DNA of 64,000 nucleotides, from NCBI GenBank assembly GCA_033032175.1, contig CM065329.1, positions 12,344,985-12,408,984 on the forward strand, read 5' to 3'. The notes beneath the pieces were generated by a model that saw only the letters and a program-made list of their open reading frames with translations, did not search any database and had not been told where the DNA came from. Shown here one piece after another: positions 42,214-52,096 of this stretch. Each line of letters opens with the position of its first letter. The first letter of the stretch is position 1. Made by a program: the position numbers and the translations under genes. Source of the stretch: Saturnia japonica (Eukaryota; Arthropoda; Insecta; Lepidoptera; Saturniidae).

Positions 42214-43081
42214 GGTCTACGGACGGACTCGTCTTTGACGGCGGAGGAGGAAGAAAACCTCCTTAAAAAATTGACAGGATACAACCTCTTTAAAAAATCA
42301 CGGTCGGATGGTGGAAGACAACCACCTTAAAAAATTACCGAGGAAGACAACCTCGTTAAAAAATTACTGGCCGGAGGTGGAGATAACCACCAGCATAAAA
42401 AATCATGGATGGGCAGTGGAAGGAAACCACTTAAAAAAAATAACCAGAGGGTTGAGGATGAGCGCCTCGTTAAAAAATCAAAGCTGGATTTGTCGAGGAC
42501 TGACGGGAGCTTAATGTCGGCAGAGGAGGAAACCTCTATTAAAAACCAACGACGGACTGGTGGGGGAAGGGGTGCGTTCATTCGCCTCCTTCTCTTGCCG
42601 TTTCATGGACGGCAGAGGAGAAAACCTCGGTAAAAAATCATAGCCGGGCTAGTGGGGTGGGGGTGCGTTCATTCGCCCCTTACCCCCGCCATATGCCAAA
42701 CATTATGGCAGAGGCAGAGGAGGAAACCTCTATAAAAACCCAACGCTGGGTGGGTGGGGGACAGGGGTGGTTCATCCGCCTCCTACTCCTGCCAGGCCGA
42801 ACCAAGGGGAGATGGCTCGGGGGGCCTGTCTTCCCATTGCACTGGTTTGGCGGACGGAGGAGACGGCTATCGTGTACATAGCTGTCTCCTAATTAGGCCG
42901 GAGCCCGGTTAGCCGGGGCGGCGCGGCTGAATGCCAGCGCAGTACCCGCGTCGCCCCAGTATGGCGGCGAATGGTACACCGTGGATTTTTTTAGTGAGTA
43001 GGAGTCGTCTCACATAACCACTCGTCCCCTCGGACGGGTGTGTACCCATGACGGGTTTCTCCACGTTAAAAAAAGAAAAAA
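42214..43081 (+). mobile_element. ORF-less mini-element with SART-like 3' end and hairpin array
   Basis: It lies between TTAGG-like tracts (42198-42213 and 43082-43125). The right part (about 42790-43070) is colinear with the 3'UTR of the complete element at 63580-63853: GGGGGGCC(C/T)GTCTTCCC, CCCCAGTATGGCGGCG, ATGGTACACCGTGGA, the two conserved hairpins, GGGTTTCTCCACGTTAAAA, and an A-rich tail. The left part (42246-42732) is an array of small hairpins each followed by TAAAAAAT. There is no long ORF. It is either a deleted SART-like copy or a non-autonomous derivative that keeps only the terminal sequences. Confidence 0.6.
42246..42732 (+). repeat. Array of ~10 small hairpin units with TTAAAAAAT spacers
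   Basis: Each unit is a 4-5 bp stem, a loop of 6-7 purine-rich bases such as AAGACAA, and the closing stem, usually followed by TTAAAAAAT. Examples: GGAGG/CCTCC 42246-42262, GGTGG/CCACC 42310-42326, CGAGG/CCTCG 42339-42355, GGTGG/CCACC 42376-42391, GTGG/CCAC 42416-42430, GAGG/CCTC 42454-42468, AGAGG/CCTCT 42522-42537, GAGG/CCTC 42615-42628, AGAGG/CCTCT 42716-42731. The stem changes are compensated. The last three units are embedded in a higher-order repeat of about 95-100 bp (42519, 42612, 42710) containing TTCATTCGCC, which also occurs at the end of ORF2 in the complete element. Confidence 0.75.
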
Positions 43082-43125
43082 AGGTTACTTTAGGTTAGAT
43101 TTAAGGTTAGGTTAGGTTAGGTATT
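43082..43125 (+). repeat. TTAGG-like telomeric repeats between elements
   Basis: After the A-rich tail comes GGTTACTTTAGGTTAGATTT, then AAGGTTAGGTTAGGTTAGG, then the 5' start of the next element. Perfect TTAGG units are mixed with degenerate ones. Confidence 0.8.
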
Positions 43126-43492
43126 CGGGTGTGTCGGTGGGCTTATGGAACTCGATATCTCGGCCGGCTTACACACTATCTTCTACGCGTTTTTGGTTTT
43201 TAGTGTGTCTCGTTGTGCTTCAGTGGATTCCCTTTTACGTTTTCCATCCACTTGGACTCTGTTCCTGATTTTACCTATTTGACTTTCGGCACTTCATTTT
43301 TTTTCGGATCCTAATTTGTCCTGTGTTCTGGTTTTTGTTGATCTGGTAAATTTTGCCGTGTTCGGGTGGAGAGTAACTCCCTCTAGCTAGTGGTATTAAA
43401 AAACTGGCTGAACTTGCGCCCAGGGATGGGCAGGAGGTAAAAAACAGTTGTACTCGAAGACGTTTTCGTCGACGGTCACGCGAAGCTTCCCC

Positions 43493-45217
43493 ATGGTGTC
43501 CGGGAGCGATTCGGAGGTGTCTAGGAAGCTGGGGAAACGCCCGTTTGGGTCCCGGACTACGGCTTCGGAAGCCGAGATAGATGGGGCACAAGCCCCAAAA
43601 CGGAGAACTGCGAGAAGAGGAGCGGTTCGGGGTCAGGGGTGTTCTAAAAGTGTAGAACGCTCAATCTGGGCCAATAAGGAGGCGATATCCTCCTGTTTGA
43701 AGGAAACGAGCGGCGCTAGGGCCGCTGAAGATGATGAGGTGGTATCCATTGGCAGCAAAAGTGACGCGGAAGAGTCACCCAGTGTGGATGTTATGGATGC
43801 GGGGGCTCTGAAGCCCGAACCGAGGAAGGAATAGACGCCATCCTGGAAGTTTGCCGGATTTCGGGCAACCTGAAGGGGACGTGTATAAAGTCCCTGAAGG
43901 AGGCGGCCAAATCTCTAAGAGAGGTGGTAGATGTGCTAATTACGCGCACTACCAATGAGGAGATGGCCCTATTGGCCTGAGACGCACGGCTGCTCCGTCA
44001 GCAGGTGAAGGACCTCAAGGAGGAGGTCCTTGCGTGGAGAAGAGAGGCGAGTGCGAGGAAGATAATGCCTCCTCCCCCTCCGCCACCACCTCCTATGACG
44101 GTTCAAGTGGAGGCGCCCCCCTTGGGATGGGAGAAAGTCTTAGATGGAGCGATAGGCAAGGACGCGCGCTTCGACAGTCTGGAGGCTGATGGGCGGCTCT
44201 TGCCCAAGAAGGTTATTCGCCCACCGCTAACGGGGGACAAAAGACCTAGGTTGGAGAAAAGGCCGAGGTGGGCCGCTCTCCCGGGGGCTTCTGTCTCCCA
44301 GGCTGTTTCCCGGGCCACATCTGAGGCAGGGGAGGAGGCACTGTGGTGCGTCGGGCGAAGAAACCCAGGGCGCCGGCAGCAACAGTGGCTGCTCCTGCGC
44401 CTAAAGAGACCATCAAAAAGAAGGTCCAGCCGAAGGTGCCGCGCACTGCAGCGGTACTCATCACGCTGCAGCCTGAGGCTATGGCCGGGGGGTCACGTAT
44501 GCGGCGGCGGTCCTGAAGGCGCAGGAGAATGTGAAGCTGTCGGAGCTTGGAATTAGCGACCCGAAGCTCCGCACGACGGCCACGGGGGCCAAAATTATAG
44601 AAATAAATGGCCCTGATGGTGAAACGAAGGCGGATGGTAAGGTGACACAGCTGAAGGCTGCGTTGGCCAGTGTAGCTATAGTTACCAGGCCAATAAAACT
44701 TCGAGAGCTTCGGGTCGTTGGAATCGACGACTCGGTCGACGCAAATGAGCTGAGGACGGCTATAGTGGAAGCGACCGGATGTGAGCCAGCTATGATCAGG
44801 GTTGGCTCCATACGGCAAAACTGGGGAGGAGGAGCTGCGTTCGTGTCGCTCCCAGCCGCGGAGGCGAAAAAGTTGGCCGAAGCAGGGCGTCTTCTGGTCG
44901 GCTGGAGTGTGGCCCAAATATGCCCATTGCCGGAGAAGCCCCTGCGGTGCTTCAGGTGCATGGGCTTGGGCCACACTCGCCCACTTAGTGAGGCGATGGC
45001 CGACAGGAGCGCCCTATGTTACAGGTGCGGGGGGTCTGGCCACGCGGCGGCAGAATGTGTATCGCCTAAGATGCACTGTGATGTGTGTGCCGCCGCTGGT
45101 AAACCAGCGGACCACTACATGGGAGGGGCGAGCTGCAGGCCCCCTGCATCCAAGATGAGGCCTTTTGGTGCTGGTGCCGGTAGACTCAGGTCGGAGGTAA
45201 TTGGATTAGCCCGTTAA
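43493..45217 (+). pseudogene. SART-like ORF1, element A (frameshifted)
   Basis: From ATG 43493 (MVSGSDSEVSRKLGKRPFG) to 43834, then frameshifts near 43830, 44350 and 44490 and a stop near 43980. The pieces match the intact ORF1 at 58332-60428 in order: GNLKGTCIKSLKEAAKSL, a coiled coil (LLRQQVKDLKEEVLAWRREA), a run of nine prolines, RWAALPGASVSQA, the conserved domain (KLRTTATGAKIIEI, LRVVGIDDSVDANEL, GRLLVGWSVAQI) and the knuckles CFRCMGLGHTRPLS (last Cys lost), CYRCGGSGHAAAEC, CDVCAAAGKPADHY. It ends TAA overlapping the ORF2 ATG as TAATG. Confidence 0.8.
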
Positions 45218-45219
45218 TG
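45215..45219 (+). promoter_or_regulatory. TAATG stop-start junction of ORF1/ORF2
   Basis: TAA (45215-45217) and ATG (45217-45219) share one base. UAAUG is the ORF1-ORF2 junction at which Bombyx SART1 couples termination to reinitiation. Its presence supports assigning these elements to the SART group. Confidence 0.65.
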
Positions 45220-46755
45220 GACCGGAGCTGCACCAATTACCTCCAGGGTAATTTGAACCACTACGCCACAGCACAAGACTTGTTTGTGCAATCAGTAGCG
45301 GAGTGGAACATTGGTGTTGCGGTGGCTGCGGAGCCGTACTGTGTCCCTGCTCAACCTTACTGGGCAGGTGACTTGGACGGCTCTGTAGCCATTCACAGCA
45401 CGGGTTCACCCCTCTCCGTTAGGGAAAGGGGTTCAGGGTTCGTGACAGCCGCCTGGGGGGGAGTCGGTGTTGTGGGGACGTATTTCTCCCCAAACCGGGC
45501 CCTGAGGGAGTTCGAGGCGTTTCTCGACTCCCTGGGGCCGGTGGTTAGGCGGCTGTCGCCGCTCCCTATATTCCTGCTTGGCGATCTTAACGCCAAGTCC
45601 AGGGCATGGGGAGCGGTGGCCACGGACCCACGGGGAGAACTGGTGGAGGAGTGGGCAGTCCAGTCTCCTAAACAGAGGGACTGTGCATACGTGCGTGCGG
45701 AAGAACGGAGGGTCCGTGGTGGACGTCTCTTTTGCCACGCCGTCTGTCGCACGCCGTGTGCAGAATTGGAGGAGGTGGAGACCTTCTCAGACCACCGATA
45801 CATTCGGTTTGAGGTCTCCACCTCCTCAGGAGAGCTGGCGCAACGCCCTCGTCGGGGAGGGGTCTTCCCAAGTTGGGTTGTTGGCCGCCTCGACCGCGAG
45901 CTGGCGGAGGAGGCGGCCATCGCTCAGAGCTGGTGTGCGCCAGCTCCTAGCGAGGAAGATATCGACGTGATCGCGGACCGATTCCGTAGAGCCCTTACGG
46001 CGGTCTGCGACGCGTCGATGCCGCGGGGCAACAACCGCCCGAGGAGTAGGCGGCCGGTGTACTGGTGGTCCCCGGAGATCGCCAATCTCCGGGCGGCCTG
46101 CACCGCGGCGCGGCGGCAGCTGCAACACTACCGCCGGCGGCGATCCAATATGCACGGAGAGGACGCCCGGTTGCATGGTGCCTACAGGGAATGTCGTAAG
46201 TCCCTGCAGGCAGCTATCGGCCGGGCCAAGGATGAGAGGTGGGAGGAGTTACTCGGGACCGTGGATAGGGACCCGTGGGGGCGCTCTTACCGTATGGTAA
46301 GGAAGAAATTCCGGAGGCAGGCGCCCCCGTTAACGGTGTCCCTAGACTCAGATGTTCTGACGAGGGTCGTGGCCACATTACTGCCCGACCCTCCGGAGCT
46401 CCTCCCACCTCCCATGATTGATGGGAGCGTTGTTGCGGAGGAGCTGTTGCCACCCCCTCCTGTCACTGAGGAGGAGATGGGGTTGGTGAAGAAGCGCCTC
46501 CGCAACAAACGGAGGGCACCCGGCTTGGATGGAGTTCCGGGCCGGCTTCTTAGTGTGGCTCTGGGCCACATGGGGGGAGAACTTCGGGAGCTGTTCAACC
46601 GATGTTTGTCGGCGGGACAGTTCCCGAAGCTCTGGAAGATGGGGCGGCTCTGCCTTTTGGTGAAGGTAGGTAGGCCAACAGTAGGTTGCGGTGGTGTATG
46701 GGTGCCACCGCCGCTGAGGCGAGTCGCGGTGTCGTATGGGAGGCACCGCGGCTGA
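45217..46755 (+). pseudogene. SART-like ORF2 5' part, element A (endonuclease to RT start)
   Basis: 512 codons. Endonuclease: YLQGNLNHYATAQDLF, VAAEPYCVPAQPYWAGD (catalytic E), YFSPNRALREFEAF, LLGDLNAKSRAWG (catalytic D/N), TFSDHRYIRFEV (catalytic DH). Between about 45655 and 45765 two compensating indels garble the region that normally reads LLNRGTVFTCVRQNGGS. The R1-type linker (MPRGNNRPRSRRPVYWWSPE) and DPWGRSYRMVRKKF follow, then RT block 0/1 (KRRAPGLDGVPGRLL, GQFPKLWKMGRLCLLVKVGR). After GRP at about 46676 homology stops and 26 unrelated codons lead to a stop. Confidence 0.8.
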
Positions 46756-46848
46756 AGGAGACAGGCCGCGACGGGAGAGGTGTATCGGTGTTTCGTTGTG
46801 CCGCTCACCCTACCTTCCGCGGCATCGACGGGGTCGCCACCGTCGCTA

Positions 46849-48934
46849 AAAGGATCTGGCCAGAGAGGAATTCCTGGAGACGCTCAATCGGGATCCGTGG
46901 GGGCGCCCGTACAGGAGGGTACGTGGCAAACTTCGCCAATGGGCCCCACCGGTAACCCAGAGTCTCCAGTCAGAGTTCCTCGAGGAGGTGGTGAGCGCTC
47001 TGTTTCCCTCCAGGGAGGAGTTTTCACCTCCCCATATGGCTCCGCCCACGGCCGAGCCCGACGTGGACCGAGAAGACGTGTCCGACGTGACCCGGGAAGA
47101 ATTGAGGGCGGCGGTGAAACGCCTCGCGGCCAAAAACACCGCCCCAGGGCCCGACGGCCTGCCTGGTCGAGCGTGAGTCCTGGCCCGAGAGGTCCTCGAG
47201 CCCCGACTATTGGGACTCCTCAGCGCGTGTCTGAAGCAGGGCCGGTTTCCGTTGCAGTGGAAAACCGGCCGTCTAGTCCTTCTCGCAAAGCCGGGGCGCC
47301 CGGCGGACTCGCCGTCCGCATACCACCCCATTGTGCTGCTCGACGAGGTGGGCAAACTCTTCGAGAGAGTGATAGCGAACCGCCTCGTCGGCCATTTAAC
47401 GCACGTGGGGCCGGATTTGGCGGCGAACCAGTTCGGTTTCCGCAGAGGGCGCTCCACGATTGATGCGATAGCGCAAGTCAGGAATCTGGCGGAGGAGGCC
47501 ATTGCTCGGGGCGAGGTGGTGATAGCGGTGTCTTTAGATATCGCAAATGCCTTTAACACCTTGCCCTGGGCCACAATTAGAGAGGCGCTCTGATTTCACG
47601 GTGTGCCGTCCTACCTCCGCCGCATAGTCGGAGCGTACTGCTCCGAGAGATATGTAGTCTTCCCGGGTCGGAGTGGAATGTGTCGGCGAGACGTCGCATC
47701 CGGTGTTCCCCAGGGGTCAGTTTTGGGCCCTCTTCTCTGGAACATCGGATACGACTGGGTGTTGCGCGGTGCGCTCCTCCGTGGCCTCAGTGTCGTGTGT
47801 TATGCCGACGACACACTGGTCACGTCGAGAGCTAAGTCGCACCGCGAAGCCGCGATATTGGAAACCGCTGGGGTGGCACACGTCGTCGGTCGGATCCGGC
47901 GTCTGGGACTAAATGTGGCGCTGCAAAAATCTGAGGCTCTGTGTTTCCATGGGCCTCATAATGTGCCACCGAGAGGGTCCCAGATCATCGTGGGAGGCGT
48001 CCCAATCGGCATCCAGTCCAATATGAAATATCTTGGACTCGTTCTGGATAGCCGATGGGACTTTGTAGAGCACTTCAGGCAGCTGACCCCCCGTCTTATG
48101 GGCGCCACGGCCGCTTTGGCGCGGCTGTTGCCAAACCTGGGGGGTCCAAATTCCGCTTGCCGAAGGCTCTACATGGGGATCGTGCGGTCCATGGCCCTTT
48201 AAGGGGCCCCGGTGTGGGCTGAGAACCTGGCGGCCCGTAATATCTCCGCTCTGCGCAAACCGCAGAGGACGATGGCCGTCAGAGCAGCCCGGGGATATCG
48301 CACGATCTCCTTCGAGGCGGCCTCCCTATTGGCTGGATCTCCGCCATGGGATCTGGAGGCGAGAGCCCTCGCGTCGCTCTACAGGTGGTGCGGGGAGGCC
48401 TTGGAGAGAGGATTACGACCTGCGCCTCGTGAGATCGAAGCGCGTAGGGCAGAGCTCTACCAGATCCTGGTCATGGCGGAGTGGGACCGACGACTGGAGC
48501 ACCCCAGCGCCGGCGTGACGACCGTCGAGGCCGTGAGGCCTTATTTGACGGTATGGGTACGGAGGCGGCACGGCACCCTAACCTTCCGGCTGACGCACGT
48601 GCTCTCGGGACACGGATGTTTCGGGAGTTACCTGTGTCGTATAGGCCGGGAGCCAACAACTGGGTGCCATAATTGTGGCTGCGCGGTCGATAACGCGCAG
48701 CACACACTTGCCGCCTGTCCCGCATGGGACTCGTCACGTCGCGACCTCATCGCGGCTATAGGGTCTGATCTCTCACTCCCGACCGTCGTTTCGTCCATGG
48801 TTGCGAGTGAGAGCGGGTGGAACTCCGTCGCCTCATTCTATGAGGACGTCATGCTCGTAAAGGAGGCGGCGGAGAGGGAGAGGAAGCAAACGTCAGAGCT
48901 CCCCCTCCCGCGGTCGACGAACCCGGCGGCGTAG
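46849..48934 (+). pseudogene. SART-like ORF2 3' part, element A (RT and C-terminal zinc knuckle)
   Basis: It starts at AREEFLETLNRDPWGRPYRR and continues LAAKNTAPGPDGLPGRA, a stop at 47174-47176 (TGG to TGA), RPADSPSAYHPIVLLDEVGK, NQFGFRRGRSTIDAIAQV, SLDIANAFNTLPW, a stop at 47591-47593, SGVPQGSVLGPLLWNIGYDW, catalytic CYADDTLVTSR, MKYLGLVLDSRWDFVEHF, a stop at 48200-48202, then the C-terminal domain with CHNCGCAVDNAQHTLAAC. Apart from three stops and one early frame change it is colinear with the other two elements. The real end is the TAG at 48932-48934. Confidence 0.85.
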
Positions 48935-49214
48935 GGTCAGGGATGACCTCCTGCCGCCGTAAAAACGGCCTGCGGGTGTCGGACGCGGTCACGTCCTTCG
49001 CCCTTGCAGTTAATGCACAGGCCCGAGGCGTGGCGCATCAGTGTTCGATGCGCCCCTCATAGGTTCGTCGGAGGGTGTCACACACCTCGACCCCTCAGAC
49101 CGCTGAAGGTGGACCCTGATGAGGGGCCTACACCCGTCGGGCGAGTAGAAGTAATGCATAAGCTGTCCCTACTCCCCGGCCAAATGGGTGAAGGAGGAAC
49201 ACCGTGGGGTTTTA

Positions 49215-49262
49215 GTCAGTAAGAGTCTGACATACCCCTCTCGAGCTGCCCGGCTCGGGAGG
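49215..49262 (+). promoter_or_regulatory. Two conserved 3'UTR hairpins, element A
   Basis: Hairpin 1: GTCAG (49215-49219), loop TAAGAGT, CTGAC (49227-49231). Hairpin 2: a 10-bp stem 49237-49246 with 49253-49262 (CCTCTCGAGC/GCTCGGGAGG, one T-G pair), loop TGCCCG. Then ATGAAGGATTTCC and poly(A). See the equivalent structures in the other three 3' ends. Confidence 0.8.
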
Positions 49263-49310
49263 CGGATCCATGAAGGATTTCCTTACGTAAAAAAAAAAAA
49301 AAAAAAAAGG

Positions 49311-49814
49311 TTGGGGTGCGAGTCAGGAACCTCCGCGTGGTGCATCCCGGGCAACGGCGGTCGCTTCTCGGCCGACGGCTAATACCTGACAGGGGGGGCC
49401 TCGTTTATCGTCTCTCTGCTCCTTAGAGCTGACGCAGGACATGGCGTGTTGGCGGGCTCGGCGTGCACTCACTCTGCCGTCGGGCGGACAGGTTGGACAC
49501 GTTGTCCGGCTTGCCACCGTCGATCTCGTAATCCCATGGGAGTGTCGTGGTCACGTCTCGCGGCTTTGTATGGGACCGAGGGTCTTGGCTTTACCGCCCG
49601 GACCGCGAGGAAGACAACCTCTATAAAATATTACCCCGAATCCTAAGCGGCGGCGCACCGCGAGAGGATGCATGGCTGATGGGATGTTCAGTCTCTAGTG
49701 CGACCCCCGTCAGAGAACCGGCCGACTCTCTTGACGGGTTACGCTAGGCTTACCCAGGTACAGGGGGCACTGTCTGGGTAGACCGTTACTTCCCCCACAA
49801 TCGTGGGAACAAAA
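49311..49814 (+). promoter_or_regulatory. 5'UTR of element B, shared with element C
   Basis: From TTGGGGTGCGAGTCAGGAAC to the ORF1 ATG, this is closely similar over about 500 bp to 57825-58331: GGTGCATCCCGGGCAAC, GGAGTGTCGTGGTCA, CCTAAGCGGCGGCGCACCGC, GTTACGCTAGGCTTACCCAG. It contains one hairpin unit of the array type (GAGG AAGACAA CCTC, 49607-49621, followed by TATAAAAT). The region presumably holds the internal promoter; R1-clade elements transcribe from their own 5' ends, but no specific promoter box can be assigned. Confidence 0.65.
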
Positions 49815-51935
49815 ATGAGCGAAACTTCTAAAAAAACTGTAAATATTGTAAATAATCCTAATTGTAATTCTAGTTTTAAGGAAAATGTGGAGGGTAACTC
49901 CAGCAGTGGAGGTACGTTAGATGTGAAAGCGGCGGTGATGAATCCCGTCGTGATAATCGACAGGGACTTATCGCTGGACCGGGTGTCGGTCTGCAGCGAA
50001 TCCAGTGAGGCTTCCATGATTACAGTGGAGTCCACCGAGGACATTCCTTCTGGCGCCTTCTGGGATATAAAGAGGGGCGAAAATAGAAAAGGTGGTAGCT
50101 TGCACCGGGTGGAGGACGAAGATACGGGCTCGGAGTCCGAGTCCCAAACAGTGGAAGTAGGGTGTACCTTTCCCGTTCCAAAGAAAGGAAGGGGTCGCCC
50201 CATTACAAGAGGCGAATACGCTGGCCTAGCCAAACAAAAGGCTGAATATTTACGTTTAAAGGAAGAGGGCATCCGCCTCTCAGCCGAGGAGGAGGTTGCG
50301 AAGGTGGCAGCACGGACGCGGCAAAATAGGGCCGTGAAAGATATCGCAACTGCACCGGAGGAGGAACTCTCCTCCCACTTAACAGACAGGGTGCTGGGCG
50401 ACGTTGAGGTGATCCTCAAGGTCGCCCAAAGTCGACGAACCTCAAGGGCACGTTTACAAAATCCCTCAAAGACGCGGCTGCGTCCATTAAGGACGCAGTA
50501 GAAAAATTCAGTAATCGGACCACCACTGAGGAGTTGGAGAGGGTCCAAGCTGCATACACGCGGGTAGAGGAGACAAATAGAAGACAGGCAGAAGAACCGG
50601 CAGAGCTCCGCAAAGAGCTCGCGGAGTTAAGAGCGGACTTCTTGAAGGTCCGCCAGCCAGTGCCCGAAGTCAGCGTCTCTTCCGTTGTCGCGACACCCTC
50701 TTCACCTCCAAGAAGGCTTTCGAGGGAAGAGTTTCCTCCTTTGTCTCAGAGGCAACAAGGGCGTCCTCGGAGCGACACTTCGGATATTGATGGGAAATTC
50801 AGGGAGATTCTCAATATAATGAGTGCGCGCTTCGAGGCGTTGGAGGATAGGCTCCTCCTTTCGGAACAACGGCTCCGCCCTCCTTTAGCGGCGGATAGAA
50901 AGGCTGCGCAGCTCACGGCGAAACCGCTAGTTCCGGAAACTCGGCCTTCACGGCTAGCAGACTCCCGGCAACCGTCTGCGAAGAAGAGAATCCAGAAGGT
51001 CGGGAAAGCAGTACCAAAGTTGGTTGCACCCGGTACTTTGTCCCTCCTCCTACAGCGAGAAGCTGGCTGCACCCAAGTCCTGCGAGGGGAATGGGTGTTA
51101 GTCGGCAAGGGAGGCAAAAAGGCTTCTAGTTCCAAGAAGGCCAAAGCCCAAGGCAGCGTCTCCTAAGAAAAAGGGTAAGAAGACCCGTAAGATTCGTTCC
51201 CCGAAATCCACTGCAGTGGTGATCACGCTGCAGTCGGAGGCGGCAACGAGAGGTCTTACGTATAAGGAAGTGCTGGCGAAGACCTGGGAGAGCGTGGACC
51301 TAGGCAGTCTCGGAATTAAGGGCGTTAACTACAGGAGGGCGGTGACAAGAGCAGCCATACTTGAGTTACCCGGCGCCGACAGCAACGAAAAGGCTGATGC
51401 GCTGGCGGATAAAATTAGACTGTCCTTCCCAGCGGAGGATATTAGGGTGTCCAGGCCGGTAAGAAGCGCAAGCGTGCGCATCTCAGGCCTCGACGACTCG
51501 GTCACGGTTCAGAAACTTGTCGCAGCTGTCGCCTCAACTGGGGAATGTCCACCTGGACAAGTGAAAAGTAGCGACCCGCGTCCTGGACCTGATGGGACAG
51601 GAACAGCCATAGTAACCTGTCCAGTGGCTACAGCGAAGAAGCTTGGCGACGGCCGACGGTTACTGGTGGGATGGGTGTCGGCGCGGGTGAAGATCTTGCA
51701 GCCTCGCCCACAACGGTGTTTCCGTTGCTTCCAGAGTGGCCACGTAGGGGTAAAATGTCCCTGCGAAGTTGACTACAGTCAGCTGTGTTATCGCTGTAGT
51801 CAGCCGGGCCACAAAGCTGGAGGTTGTACAGCGGATCCGCATTGTGCTGTATGCGCACGAGCGAATAAACCGACGGGACATCGGATGGGCAGCAGAGCTT
51901 GTGTTGAGCCGACACCCAAGACGAATAAAGGATGA
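49815..51935 (+). pseudogene. SART-like ORF1, first copy of element B
   Basis: Start ATG 49815 (MSETSKKTVNIV), at the position equivalent to MSQTLPKQ in element C. Acidic/Ser-rich N-terminus, a basic patch (VPKKGRGRPITRGEYAGLAK) and a helix-rich region; frameshift near 50430 (GTFTKSLKDAAASIKDAVE continues in another frame); coiled coil; LSREEFPPLSQRQQ; frameshift near 51165; conserved domain (GLDDSVTVQKLV, GRRLLVGWVSARVKI); knuckles CFRCFQSGHVGVKC, CYRCSQPGHKAGGC, CAVCARANKPTGHRMG. The stop at 51933-51935 is followed by ~100 bp before ORF2. Confidence 0.8.
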
Positions 51936-52039
51936 AGGGGTAGGAGGGGAAAAGCCCCGACACAGCCCCTGACCTCGTCGGCTGTTCCTAAAGCGCCGAC
52001 GACAGTCTAGACGGAGGAGATGGAACAAACCAGTTAATA

Positions 52040-52096
52040 ATGGCCATCCGTCTCCTCCAAGGGAATCTGAACCATTGTGCCTGTGCGCATGACTGA
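52040..52096 (+). pseudogene. ORF2 stub of element B first copy
   Basis: ATG 52040 preceded by TTAATA. It reads MAIRLLQGNLNHCACAHD then TGA. This is the exact N-terminus of the endonuclease (QGNLNH-A-A-D), cut at the chimera junction. Confidence 0.7.

Larger units (their letters stand above)
43126..49308 (+). mobile_element. SART-like element A, a chimera of two truncated copies
   Basis: Left part (43126-about 46680): 5'UTR, broken ORF1, TAATG junction, ORF2 with endonuclease and the first RT block. Right part (about 46840-49308): restarts in the linker upstream of RT and runs through RT, the C-terminal zinc knuckle and 3'UTR to a 20-nt poly(A) (49289-49308). The linker motif DPWGR-YR occurs in both parts, so the region is duplicated across the join. 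R1-clade features: GNLNHYATAQDLF endonuclease start, PRGNNRPRSRRPVYWWSPEI linker, C-terminal CCHC. Insertion among TTAGG repeats with sense along the G-rich strand fits SART-type telomeric elements. Confidence 0.8.

Noticed and set aside
42246..42732. CRISPR-like array of regular repeats
   Set aside because: The units are 12-17 bp, irregularly spaced, diverge by compensatory changes and lie in an insect retroelement. There are no spacers or cas genes.
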